64,000 nucleotides of DNA, taken from assembly GCF_014644555.1 (NCBI RefSeq), contig NZ_BMKX01000001.1, positions 496,001-560,000 on the forward strand, read 5' to 3'. A model generated the notes under the pieces. That model was given only the letters and a program-made list of their open reading frames with translations. It did no database searches and was not told where the DNA came from. Shown in pieces: positions 25,523-34,068 of this stretch; the first letter of the stretch is position 1, and every line of letters starts with the position of its first letter. The DNA is from Glutamicibacter ardleyensis (GTDB taxonomy: Bacteria; Actinomycetota; Actinomycetes; Actinomycetales; Micrococcaceae). Both the position numbers and the translations under genes were made by a program.

Positions 25523-26554
25523 CTAATTAAGTGCTGTGCGGCGTTTGATCAGCAAGCCAATAACAATACTTTGCAAGGCGCCAAGCGCCGCGCCCAGAAC
25601 TGTCATGGACAACCTGTCAACTAACAAACTGCCCATCGGTTCGGTGCTGCCCAGATGCACCATCAACAAGGCGGTAACAGTCATAAAGATCATGCCCACC
25701 GCGTAGTGTCGCAAGATCACCATTTCAATGCAGAACTGGCTGGCGACGGCCACCAGTAATATCAGCCAGATCGGTGGATCAAATACAACGATGACTCCGG
25801 TAAGCAACACCCCCACGCAGGTACCCACACAACGTTGAATACCACGGGAAACCCGAGCATACGTGTCCAACCCCATCGCCGCGGCGATAGCACCCAGGCT
25901 CGCCCAGTACCAGTGATTACCACCAAAGGTATAGGCCACGGCTCCGGCGATAAATACGGCGAGCGCCATCTGCGTCGATTCCGTATAAGCGCGCGGGTTT
26001 GGATTCCAGAAAAAGCCCTTGCCTAAGGTGTGTAGCAACTTGGCGCGACGCAGCGAAAGCCCCAGCATGAACAGCACGCTGAAAATTACCGTGCCCACAC
26101 CAACCACAAGCACGCCAACAAAATTATCGGCAGTGGCGGGAACGCTAATGCAGGCGCCACCGGCAAAAACCGCAAAGACCGGTCCAGGTGGCATCCAGCG
26201 GACGGCGCAGGAGACAAAATTCGCTCCGAAAGCAATAGCCGCCAACACCAGTATGCGCACCACAAACGGTGACTCGATCATGGAGAAGAAGGTACCCAGC
26301 GCCATAGCGGCAATTTGCACCAAGCCGCTGCTGAGCTGCTGCCAAAAACGGACCGCATCGGTATCGTAGCGCCCAAAGACCGAGCAGAACGCCCCAAACG
26401 CAGCGTACATGGCCCAGTCCAGTCGGCCGCTAACGGCCAACAGGGTCAGTGGCACTGCCACGCAGAAGGCGGCCTTTGTGGCTGGGACCAACGAGGGCAT
26501 CGCCGGGCCCACGGTAATGCTGTGCTTCCACACTGCTTTCAGGTGTTGCCTCAC
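25523..26554 (-). CDS. FUSC-family (aromatic acid exporter-like) membrane protein
   Basis: 343 residues with about ten membrane helices in two similar halves, as in the FUSC/ArAE efflux family. GRLDWAMYAAFGAFCSVFGRYD and the second-half HWYWASLGAIAAAMG are the repeated family motif (each half begins with a W-A-x-x-GA region). Likely exports aromatic or other weak acids. It overlaps the upstream marR by 4 bases, so the repressor and pump are one transcript. Confidence 0.83.
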   Translation of the reverse strand: MRQHLKAVWKHSITVGPAMPSLVPATKAAFCVAVPLTLLAVSGRLDWAMYAAFGAFCSVFGRYDTDAVRFWQQLSSGLVQIAAMALGTFFSMIESPFVVRILVLAAIAFGANFVSCAVRWMPPGPVFAVFAGGACISVPATADNFVGVLVVGVGTVIFSVLFMLGLSLRRAKLLHTLGKGFFWNPNPRAYTESTQMALAVFIAGAVAYTFGGNHWYWASLGAIAAAMGLDTYARVSRGIQRCVGTCVGVLLTGVIVVFDPPIWLILLVAVASQFCIEMVILRHYAVGMIFMTVTALLMVHLGSTEPMGSLLVDRLSMTVLGAALGALQSIVIGLLIKRRTALN

Positions 26555-27003
26555 TGAGCAGACTCATCTTCTTGAGCTACGACTAGCTGCAAGAGTTCAC
26601 GCAGTTGCTCGCGCTGTGCGACATTGAGGACTCCGAAGAGTTCCATTTCGCTGTCCCGCGCGGCACTCATGGCCTTGGCGGTGAATTTCTGGCCGGACTC
26701 GGTCAAGGTGATGAGGTTACGTCGCCGGTCACCGGGATCAACGCTGCGCTCAACAATGCCATGCTGCGCCAGTTCATCAAGATAGGCCACCAAGTGGCCA
26801 CGGTTCAGGTCAGTGCGTAGCGAGAGATCGTTTTGCGACATCGGTGCGAACTCTTGCAAGGCGCACACGATCATGAAGTGATTGCGGGTCAACGCTTCCG
26901 ATTCCATCATCTCGGTGAGTTTGAGCGTGCCCAAGCGACCTACACGGGAGGAGAGGTAGCTCAGTGAGCCCCATTGAAATTTTGGAATCTGTTGCTCGTT
27001 CAT
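26551..27003 (-). CDS. MarR-family transcriptional regulator
   Basis: 150 residues with the MarR winged helix: APMSQNDLSLRTDLNRGHLVAYLDELAQHGIVERSVDPGDRRRN includes the recognition helix and the DxRxR wing. It is first gene of an operon with the FUSC exporter (4-base overlap) and probably represses that operon until a phenolic ligand binds. A candidate operator lies just upstream. Confidence 0.92.
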   Translation of the reverse strand: MNEQQIPKFQWGSLSYLSSRVGRLGTLKLTEMMESEALTRNHFMIVCALQEFAPMSQNDLSLRTDLNRGHLVAYLDELAQHGIVERSVDPGDRRRNLITLTESGQKFTAKAMSAARDSEMELFGVLNVAQREQLRELLQLVVAQEDESAQ

Positions 27004-27014
27004 CCCATCAAGAT

Positions 27015-27035
27015 ATCATTTCATCGCGAAACGAT
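27015..27035. promoter_or_regulatory. Candidate MarR operator
   Basis: ATCATTTC-ATCGC-GAAACGAT is an inverted repeat with one mismatched pair, 12 bp before the marR start codon. Confidence 0.5.
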
Positions 27036-27182
27036 TTCTAAACGAGCGCATTTTCTGTCCAAGCTCACAAGGAAAAGCGGAAAATGTCGACCTTGCCGTC
27101 ATCTTCTCTCGCACACACATGGCTTCGAACTACCCGCAGGAGCACTCACCCGAAACAGAGCCGCTGCGACTGACTTATGGTC

Positions 27183-27383
27183 TTATGTCCTTGAATAACT
27201 GCGATAGTTGCCGATCGCGAGCACTAAGGAAGCGATAAGTAGCACTCCGGCGATTACCCAACCGGCTACCGTAAATTCATTAAGTTGTGGCACCCGCGGC
27301 AGATTGATCGCCGCTACCGCAAGAAAGAGGCACACCACAACGGCGCTCTTCCCGGTACTGGACACCCGATTCCGTTCGCCCAT
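27183..27383 (-). CDS. Small two-helix membrane protein, function unknown
   Basis: 66 residues. After a short polar start come two membrane helices (about residues 13-29 and 39-58) and a basic end (NYRSYSRT). I do not recognise the family. It lies alone between the marR promoter region and the EamA transporter on the same strand. Coding character is supported by the helix pattern and basic C terminus only. Confidence 0.5.
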   Translation of the reverse strand: MGERNRVSSTGKSAVVVCLFLAVAAINLPRVPQLNEFTVAGWVIAGVLLIASLVLAIGNYRSYSRT

Positions 27384-27594
27384 CAGTCCGCTCCCCTTTC
27401 GATAGCTAGCTCGTACCGCTCAAGCATCGCCTACCGGACGAACGAGCAACGTCGGTAAAGCCGGCGACGCAGATGATGCGCCTTGGATCCCCACCGTAAC
27501 AGCACAGAATGTCGCACAGCTAGAAATAATCATCATCGCCACCACGTGGGCTCCAGCCTCGGGAGTCAGTTCCATACTGAACAGCCGGATGACC

Positions 27595-28572
27595 TTAGCG
27601 TCGGATCCGCGCTGAACGAAGCTCATCGACACGCACCAGCACCACACCGAGCACAATCAATAGCCCACCAAATAATTGAATTGGTCCGGGAAGTTCGGAA
27701 AGGAGCAGCCATGCCCAGAGCACCGCAAAGAGCACCTCGGTCAGCGAAATAAATGAAGCCACCTTGGAACCAAGGGCGCGGGCAGCCATGACGCCGGTGG
27801 TGTAGGAAAATACCGTAGCGATCAGGATGAGTCCTAGTAACGCTACCCACCAGGGAACCCGCACCCCTGCGAAGGAACCACTACCAAACTCAGCATGCAT
27901 GGGAAGAATTCCAAACAGCCCAACCAGTCCCAAGGAGACCGCGCCAACCAGCATGCCTCCGGCCGAAAGAATAATTGGCGGCAACGCACCATCCACACGC
28001 GCGCTAACGAAGAAGTAGACGGTCAATCCCACCGCGGCACCAAGACCCCACAGGATACCGATGGGATCTAATGACGAGGTTCCGCTCAAGTCCAAGACAG
28101 CGACCAATCCGGCCAACGCCAGCAGCGTTCCACCAATGGTCGCCACCGAGGGGCGTTTTTTGTGGCGCATCCAAAGCACCACAACAATCAGTACCGGTGC
28201 CAGATATTCCAGCAGTAAGGCAACGCCCACATCCAGGCGTTCAACTGCCAAAAAATAGCACAACTGGCAGGCGCCCACACCGAAGAATCCAAACAGCAAA
28301 ATTGATGCCCAGTTGGTGCGCAGCAGCACCCAGCGACCGCGCATGGCCAGCAATGCCGGGATCGCGAGGATTAGTGCGGCTCCGGCCATCCGGACCGCAA
28401 CGGCTGCTGCAGGAGTCCATCCGGCTTCGAACAGTCCTTTAGCGAAGGAACCCGACAGGCCAAAAGCTGCCGAAGATGCCAGGGCAATCCAGACGCCAGC
28501 CAGTTGCCCGTGGGGCACCGATGTACTCATACGTTCGGCTACGGGCGCCACTGGCTCTGGGTGGTTCGACAT
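27595..28572 (-). CDS. EamA/RhaT-family transporter (DMT superfamily)
   Basis: 325 residues with ten membrane helices in two EamA repeats (first SSAAFGLSGSFAKGLFEAGW, second starting GIGLTVYFFVSARVDG-like region). This group exports amino acids or other metabolites; the substrate is not evident. It is divergent from a CGNR regulator, with a short palindromic stretch in the 147-bp gap. Confidence 0.87.
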   Translation of the reverse strand: MSNHPEPVAPVAERMSTSVPHGQLAGVWIALASSAAFGLSGSFAKGLFEAGWTPAAAVAVRMAGAALILAIPALLAMRGRWVLLRTNWASILLFGFFGVGACQLCYFLAVERLDVGVALLLEYLAPVLIVVVLWMRHKKRPSVATIGGTLLALAGLVAVLDLSGTSSLDPIGILWGLGAAVGLTVYFFVSARVDGALPPIILSAGGMLVGAVSLGLVGLFGILPMHAEFGSGSFAGVRVPWWVALLGLILIATVFSYTTGVMAARALGSKVASFISLTEVLFAVLWAWLLLSELPGPIQLFGGLLIVLGVVLVRVDELRSARIRR

Positions 28573-28651
28573 GTGTGGTTAAACCTTCGCTACGAATACT
28601 CCGTACACGACATGCAGCAACGAAATATGCAGGTGGTTCAGGAGCAAAGAA

Positions 28652-28668
28652 TTGTATGATCATGACAA
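28652..28668. promoter_or_regulatory. Imperfect palindrome in the EamA/CGNR divergent region
   Basis: TTGTATGATCATGACAA is a near-palindrome around TGATCA (one base offset between arms), about 50 bp before the regulator start and 80 bp before the transporter start. A possible operator or promoter element. Confidence 0.35.
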
Positions 28669-28719
28669 TACGGATACGTTTGAACTCGCGTCAATCCACG
28701 ACCTTCACGGGAACTATTT

Positions 28720-29268
28720 ATGACTTTTGCGCCAGATATCGAAGCCTCACTGCGCACTATTGTGAACTTGCTAAACACCGAAGTTTCGTTTGCTGACATG
28801 CTCTCGACGGTGCCTGATTTAGATCATTTTCTGCAGACCGAAAACTTCAACGGTCCACACGCACAGGACCAGTCGGAGTTGCGTTCCATCCGACAGCTGC
28901 GCTCACAACTCAAGGGCATCTGGACCACGAATGAAGATGACGCGGTGTATAAGGTCAATCAGATTCTGCGCAACGTCAACGCGCAGCCGCAACTGATCAA
29001 AAACGAAAAATGGGGTTACCACCTACACGCCACCACAAACCGTGCCCCACTCTATGACCGCATGGCAGTAGACGCGGCAATGGCGTTAGCTGAGGTAATC
29101 CGTTCCGGAGGCCGTGAGCGCCTGCGAATCTGTGCGTCCACCGATTGTGGAGCGGCCCTGCTTGACCTGTCACGGAACCGTTCGAAGCTCTACTGCGATA
29201 CTGGAAACTGCGCTAACCGGGAACACGTACGTGCCTACCGTGCACGAAAAGCTACTCCGAGGTCTTAG
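28720..29268 (+). CDS. CGNR zinc-finger (ABATE-domain) regulator
   Basis: 182 residues. An N-terminal ABATE-like helical part (IEASLRTIVNLLNTEVSF and LRSQLKGIW) and a C-terminal CGNR zinc finger with four Cys (LRICASTDCGAALLD and SKLYCDTGNCANREHVRAYR) identify the family. It is divergent from the EamA transporter, its probable target. It is the second CGNR regulator in the window; the first is at 18.5 kb. Confidence 0.86.
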   Translation: MTFAPDIEASLRTIVNLLNTEVSFADMLSTVPDLDHFLQTENFNGPHAQDQSELRSIRQLRSQLKGIWTTNEDDAVYKVNQILRNVNAQPQLIKNEKWGYHLHATTNRAPLYDRMAVDAAMALAEVIRSGGRERLRICASTDCGAALLDLSRNRSKLYCDTGNCANREHVRAYRARKATPRS

Positions 29269-29348
29269 CTAGTCGCATTTTGGCTCCTCCCGCCCCTATG
29301 ATGAGGTGACAACAGCAGTACTAAATGTTGAAGTCGAAAGGCCAGATC

Positions 29349-29678
29349 ATGACCGGTGAAGCACACGCATCCGATGAATATGAAGCACGCCTCGAAGCCA
29401 GTGAGGATTCACCGCTAAAGGCCGCCGGCCGGTGGACCGCAGCAATCTTCTCCGCCACTCTGGGGGACGCCGAATTTGAGGCTCGCGGCGCCGAAGTCGT
29501 GGTGCATTCGCGCACCGACGATACGGTGCTGCTCCGCATGGAGACCTCAAATCTCGAAGAAGCCGAAAGACTCATCGTGCAGATCCGCAAGGATCTAGAC
29601 GAGTTGAGCACCGTCGACTTCGTCGATGAATGGGGTCAGGGAAACACCCAGAGCGGGCGTCACACTAAAGAAAGCTGA
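29349..29678 (+). CDS. Conserved-looking hypothetical protein
   Basis: 109 residues from ATG 29349, which has AAAGG eight bases upstream; ATG 29325 is an in-frame alternative without a site. Small soluble protein of alternating strands and one long helix (LEEAERLIVQIRKDLDEL). No domain recognised. It is convergent with the rraA gene, eight bases apart. Confidence 0.65.
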   Translation: MTGEAHASDEYEARLEASEDSPLKAAGRWTAAIFSATLGDAEFEARGAEVVVHSRTDDTVLLRMETSNLEEAERLIVQIRKDLDELSTVDFVDEWGQGNTQSGRHTKES

Positions 29679-29686
29679 GCTAGCTT

Positions 29687-30163
29687 CTAACGCGCTACCA
29701 GCACGCCATCCGCGTCGGCGTACACCATGACTCCGGGGCGGATGGTCACGGCATCAATTTCGATGTCAAGGTCACTGAATCCACCACCGCGTTTCACAGT
29801 TTTACGTGGGTTACTGCCCAAGGCTTTGATGCCTAGATCCATGGTGGCCATTTCAACGCGGTCGCGTACCGCACCGTTGATGATGACTCCGGCCCACCCG
29901 TTATCCACTGCGGCTTGGGCAATCATGTCCCCCATCAGTGCAAAACGCAGCGACCCGCCACCATCAACCACTAAGACCTGTCCCTCACCGGGGGTGTTCA
30001 ACGTGGATTTGATCAACACGTTATCTTCAAAGCATTTGATGGTTTTGGCGGGGCCAAAGAAGCTTTCCCGGGCACCAAAGTTCTGAAACTGCAGTGAAAT
30101 CGACTGCAGTTTGTCTTCGAATTCATCGTATAAATCCGCGGTGCTGATCGCTTCTTGCTGCAT
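29687..30163 (-). CDS. rraA: RraA-family protein (RNase E inhibitor-like / HMG aldolase-like)
   Basis: 158 residues, the length of RraA. Family core: VDGGGSLRFALMGDMIAQ and GWAGVIINGAVRDRVEM (the GxxxR-D pair used for metal and substrate in aldolase members). In actinobacteria the protein is annotated either as regulator of RNase activity or as 4-hydroxy-4-methyl-2-oxoglutarate aldolase. Sequence alone does not decide. Single gene downstream of an amino-acid permease on the same strand. Confidence 0.88.
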   Translation of the reverse strand: MQQEAISTADLYDEFEDKLQSISLQFQNFGARESFFGPAKTIKCFEDNVLIKSTLNTPGEGQVLVVDGGGSLRFALMGDMIAQAAVDNGWAGVIINGAVRDRVEMATMDLGIKALGSNPRKTVKRGGGFSDLDIEIDAVTIRPGVMVYADADGVLVAR

Positions 30164-30225
30164 GGTTGCTCCTAGACGGTGAGTGATCCAAACTTGTTCA
30201 ACTCACAGCCTAACTTGCAGCCGAA

Positions 30226-31704
30226 TTATTTGGTCTTTAGTGTCTCGCGGTATGTTTCTTTGGCCAGCGCGCCTAACCGTGAATTTTTGCGCCCGTAGCC
30301 CAAATACACGATGAACCCAACAGCCATCCAGATGCCGAAGACGATCCAGGTATTTGAGCCGAGGTTGAACATTAAGAACAAGCAGGCGGCGATACCAAGG
30401 AGCGGGGTCAGCGGGTAGAACGGTACCTTGAAGGTACGTGGCGCATCAGGCTGGGTACGGCGCAGGAAGATCACAGCGACTCCAACTAGTGCGAAGGCGA
30501 ATAACGTACCGATGCTCGTCGCTTCAGCCAGTTCACCCAGCGGAATCAGCGAGGCAGTAATCGCTACGGCGGTACCGACAATGAGGGTACCGACTACCGG
30601 GGTGTGAGTCTTCGGGGAAACCTTAGCGAACGCTTTGGGCACCAACCCGTCACGGCCCATGGTCATCAAGATCCTTGTCTGGCCGTACAAAGTGGTCAGT
30701 ACGACCGAGACAATGGCAATCACTGAGGCTAGAGCAAATATCAGCACCACCCAAGGCTGACCGGTGACCTCGGAAACGATCATCACCAGAGCAGCTTGTG
30801 CACCTTCGAACCACTGCCAGTTACGTGCGCCTATCGCTGCCACCGCGACCAGTACATATACGGTGGTCACCAAAACCATGGAGATGATAATAGAGCGTGG
30901 CATATCGCGTTGTGGATTCTTCGCTTCTTCACCGGCCGTAGAAGCTGCGTCAAAGCCGATGAAGGAGAAGAACACCATCGAGGCTGCCGCGCTGACACCA
31001 GCTGCGCCCATGGGTAGCAATGGTGCGAAGTTACCGGCGTCAAAGGCGGTGAATGCAACGACGGAGAAGAACACGAGAATCGCGATTTTCACCATGACCA
31101 TCACGGTGTTAGCTACTGCCGATTCGCGCGCGCCACGGGCCAATAGCAAGGTAGCTGCGACGACTGTTAGAAGCGCCGGTAAGTTGATCACGCCACCATC
31201 TACCGGGCCACTGGCCAATGATGCGGGCAGATCCAATCCAAAGATTTCTAAGGTCTGATTCACATATTGGCCAGCACCTACGGCCACCGCGGCGGCGGAG
31301 ACCGCGTATTCAAGGATGAGACACCAACCGCAGATCCATGCCACGCCTTCACCCATGGTGGCGTAGGAATAAGAGTAACTAGACCCGGATACCGGGACCA
31401 TGCCAGCCATCTCCGCGTAGGAAACCGCGGAGAGCAAAGCGGTGACACCTGCTAGTACGAAGGCAATCCAGATGGCTGGTCCGGCCACCGGAACGGCGTC
31501 TCCTAAGATCACCAGGATACCGGTGCCAAGGGTGGCACCAACAGAGATCATGGTCAGCTGGAGTACACCAAAACTGCGTTTGAGCTGACCGAAACCAGCA
31601 TTATTTGCCGATTCAGCGGTCATCGACTGGATTGACTTGCGTCGAATCAATTGCTCACCCAATGAGGTGCGGGTGCTATTGGGCGTTCGGTGCGCGTTGT
31701 TCAC
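30226..31704 (-). CDS. APC-family amino-acid permease (cationic amino-acid transporter-like)
   Basis: 492 residues, 12 helices or more. LTMISVGATLGTGILVILGDA in helix 1 (the unwound GxGI region), SYAEMAGMVPVSGSSYSYSYATMGE, and FFSFIGFDAASTAGEEAKNPQRDMP are the hallmarks of the CAT-like branch. It imports or exchanges amino acids; specificity unknown. It is 62 bp upstream of rraA. Confidence 0.9.
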   Translation of the reverse strand: MNNAHRTPNSTRTSLGEQLIRRKSIQSMTAESANNAGFGQLKRSFGVLQLTMISVGATLGTGILVILGDAVPVAGPAIWIAFVLAGVTALLSAVSYAEMAGMVPVSGSSYSYSYATMGEGVAWICGWCLILEYAVSAAAVAVGAGQYVNQTLEIFGLDLPASLASGPVDGGVINLPALLTVVAATLLLARGARESAVANTVMVMVKIAILVFFSVVAFTAFDAGNFAPLLPMGAAGVSAAASMVFFSFIGFDAASTAGEEAKNPQRDMPRSIIISMVLVTTVYVLVAVAAIGARNWQWFEGAQAALVMIVSEVTGQPWVVLIFALASVIAIVSVVLTTLYGQTRILMTMGRDGLVPKAFAKVSPKTHTPVVGTLIVGTAVAITASLIPLGELAEATSIGTLFAFALVGVAVIFLRRTQPDAPRTFKVPFYPLTPLLGIAACLFLMFNLGSNTWIVFGIWMAVGFIVYLGYGRKNSRLGALAKETYRETLKTK

Positions 31705-31765
31705 GTGTCAATCCTTGAATATTGCGTATTATCCGGTGCGGTGTGCTGACATCCGGCTAACGACA

Positions 31766-31803
31766 ACGCGCTGGGTCCACCGTGATGGCGGACCCAGCGC
31801 GTG
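31766..31803 (-). terminator. Stem-loop terminator
   Basis: ACGCGCTGGGTCC and its complement GGACCCAGCGCGT form a perfect 13-bp stem with a 12-base loop, 12 bp past the stop of the small membrane protein at 31816. No strong U-run. Confidence 0.75.
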
Positions 31804-31815
31804 AGCGAAACTAAT

Positions 31816-32124
31816 TTAGTCTTTGAACTTCTTATTTGGATTTGCTGAGGAACGGTTTACACCGGTTCCCTTGCCAAGCTCGGAATCGTTTTCCTTACCG
31901 GCCATGGTGAGCACCGAAATGATCAGCAAGCTAACGACAAAGGCTACGCCGAAGCAGACTAGTCCGATGTCTAGGCGGATCGGGTTTTGCGAGCCTCCGG
32001 TAGAGGAGATCGTACCGACCACCCCAGCGACAAGACCCAGCAACAGCGAGAAGCTCAGTGGGCCCTTGATCGACTGGCTCCACGGTTGCTTCTTCTGCGA
32101 GTTGTTTCCCACCAGGAACTCCAT
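31816..32124 (-). CDS. Small membrane protein, function unknown
   Basis: 102 residues with two membrane helices (about 23-41 and 52-73) and a charged C-terminal tail ending NKKFKD. No family recognised. It follows the next upstream membrane protein by 29 bp and ends before a strong hairpin, so the two form an operon. Confidence 0.65.
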   Translation of the reverse strand: MEFLVGNNSQKKQPWSQSIKGPLSFSLLLGLVAGVVGTISSTGGSQNPIRLDIGLVCFGVAFVVSLLIISVLTMAGKENDSELGKGTGVNRSSANPNKKFKD

Positions 32125-32153
32125 TTCTACTTGTCCTGTTGACCTGTTAAGTT

Positions 32154-32732
32154 CTAGTTATTTTCGATTTCGGTCGGAGCCGCCGCTTTAGCGTCGTGGC
32201 GATGACCGAAGGCGGCGATTAATTCAAAGACCGCAAAGATGATGGTGCCTCCACCAATCAGACCGAACATTCCGTGGGCATCAAGGCCGGTGCCGAAGAG
32301 CAACGCGATGGCAAGTACCACCGACACCGCGGCGGTGATCAGCTGGTTACGGAATGGTGGGAATTGTGCGCGCAGCTTAGCGAAGACATAGAACTCCACT
32401 AAACCGGTGACGAAGAATGCGAAGGCTGCCAGGTAAGCAACCCACATGGGGGTGGTGGCGAACAAAGCCGCAATACCTGCCAGCAGCATCAGCCCGGCGC
32501 CCAGCGCGTAGGCAGCTCGGGATTTCTCCGGTGCGCTTGGTACGGTGACGTACTGCCACATAAATGCGCCGGTCACCACCAACAACGCACCTGTCGCATA
32601 GGACAGTACGCTTTGATCCGCGTGGATCCAGAAAATCGAGATGAGCGAGTAGACCAAGGCGCCGAGTCCGCGAAGAAATACGGGACGGAAGACGTCTTGA
32701 GCCTGGGCTGGGGTGGTTTTTGGTGCTGGCAC
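32154..32732 (-). CDS. HdeD/DUF308-like multi-helix membrane protein
   Basis: 192 residues with about six membrane helices arranged in pairs, in the manner of HdeD/DUF308 proteins (FFVTGLVEFYVFAKLR). Function of such proteins is unclear; acid or general stress has been suggested for HdeD. First gene of a two-gene unit with the small membrane protein. Confidence 0.65.
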   Translation of the reverse strand: MPAPKTTPAQAQDVFRPVFLRGLGALVYSLISIFWIHADQSVLSYATGALLVVTGAFMWQYVTVPSAPEKSRAAYALGAGLMLLAGIAALFATTPMWVAYLAAFAFFVTGLVEFYVFAKLRAQFPPFRNQLITAAVSVVLAIALLFGTGLDAHGMFGLIGGGTIIFAVFELIAAFGHRHDAKAAAPTEIENN

Positions 32733-32808
32733 ACCCTCATTCTACCGGCGATAGAACAAAGAGTCAGCCGAGTCAAAGCTATGTCACATTTACCAACGCA
32801 CCCGCAGG

Positions 32809-34029
32809 TTATTTACGCCGGCGAATCAATGACTCGTTGAGCTCACCAATCGACGCGGCACCCATCAGTTGCATCGCCACTTCAACCTCCTTGGCCAGCA
32901 GTTCAATAGCCCGACTGACGCCTGCTTGGCCTCCGGACATTAGCCCGTAGAGGTAGGCGCGGCCGATGAGCACAAAGTCCGCCCCGGCGCAGAGCGCTGC
33001 GACGATATCCGAACCGGACATGATGCCCGAGTCCATGATAATTTCCATGTCCTCACCGACCTCGGCGCGAACCTCGCTCAGTGCCTCGAAGGCGATTGGT
33101 GCACGGTCCAGCTGGCGTCCGCCGTGGTTGGAAACCACTAGTCCGTCTGCTCCGGCGGCTTTAGCTTTCGCGGCGTCTTCGGCGGTGAGGATGCCTTTGA
33201 CGAAAAGTTTGCCCTTCCATAGTTCACGGATCCACTTCAGATCATCAAAGTCTAGGGACGGATCAAACATGGAGTTGATGATGGTGGGAAGATCTGCCGA
33301 GGTATTGGATAGTGAGGCGAACTTTAATGAATCCGTGGTCAGGAAGTTAAACCACCATTCGGGACGGTATGAGGCGTCAAGTACCGTCTTTAATGTCAAC
33401 TCCGGCGGAATCTTCATGCCGTTGCGGGTATCGCGATGACGTTGTCCGGCAACCGGGGTATCCACTGTCACCAGTAAGGTGTCATAGCCGGCGGCGGCCG
33501 CACGGTTGACTAGCCCTGCAGATTTCTCGCGGTCCTTCCAGAGGTAGAGCTGGAACCATTTGCGTGCACCCGGGGCCGCCTGCGCGACCTCTTCAATAGA
33601 GCGAGTACCCATGGTGGAGAGGCTAAAGGGAATCCCTGCCTGTTCGGCGGCCTTCGACCCACCAATTTCACCTTCGGAGTGCATGAACCGGGTAAACCCG
33701 GTCGGAGCGATACCAAATGGCAAGGCCGATGGTGCTCCAGCGATCTGCGTGGACAGATCCGCTTGCGCGGTGCCATGCAGAATTCGTGGCAGCAGTTCCA
33801 CGTTGTCGAAAACCTGGCGAGCTCGGGTCGCGGTGATTTCGCGGCCGGCGGCGCCATCGACATAGTCGAAGGCTGCGGTCGGGGTGCGGCGCTTAGCAAT
33901 GGAGCGCAAGTCCCAGATATCTGCCGTCTTGCTCAGCCGTGCAGCGCGGCGGTCTGCGGCGGGCAGTTTGAACTTCATCAGGTTGACTAGTTCGCTAATG
34001 TCAGGAAATTGACGCTTGAGGTTGCTCAA
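32809..34029 (-). CDS. lldD: FMN-dependent alpha-hydroxy acid dehydrogenase (L-lactate dehydrogenase type)
   Basis: 406-residue FMN enzyme of the LldD/glycolate oxidase/mandelate dehydrogenase family. The active-site signature SNHGGRQLD (about residue 300) with catalytic His and Arg is intact, as are PFGIAPTGF and QLYLWKDRE. It oxidises L-lactate or another 2-hydroxy acid to the 2-oxo acid. It lies 39 bp after an MHS-type organic-acid symporter, and both face a GntR regulator, so uptake and oxidation are coupled. L-lactate is the most likely but not the only possible substrate. Confidence 0.85.
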   Translation of the reverse strand: MSNLKRQFPDISELVNLMKFKLPAADRRAARLSKTADIWDLRSIAKRRTPTAAFDYVDGAAGREITATRARQVFDNVELLPRILHGTAQADLSTQIAGAPSALPFGIAPTGFTRFMHSEGEIGGSKAAEQAGIPFSLSTMGTRSIEEVAQAAPGARKWFQLYLWKDREKSAGLVNRAAAAGYDTLLVTVDTPVAGQRHRDTRNGMKIPPELTLKTVLDASYRPEWWFNFLTTDSLKFASLSNTSADLPTIINSMFDPSLDFDDLKWIRELWKGKLFVKGILTAEDAAKAKAAGADGLVVSNHGGRQLDRAPIAFEALSEVRAEVGEDMEIIMDSGIMSGSDIVAALCAGADFVLIGRAYLYGLMSGGQAGVSRAIELLAKEVEVAMQLMGAASIGELNESLIRRRK

Positions 34030-34068
34030 AATACATCCTTTGAATCTCGGAGTGTGAGGCAGAAGTTT

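Noticed and set aside
27420-27575. Short minus-strand frame (about 51 codons) after the EamA gene with a hydrophobic middle
   Set aside because: Weak ribosome site and no family; it may be real but evidence is too thin to annotate.
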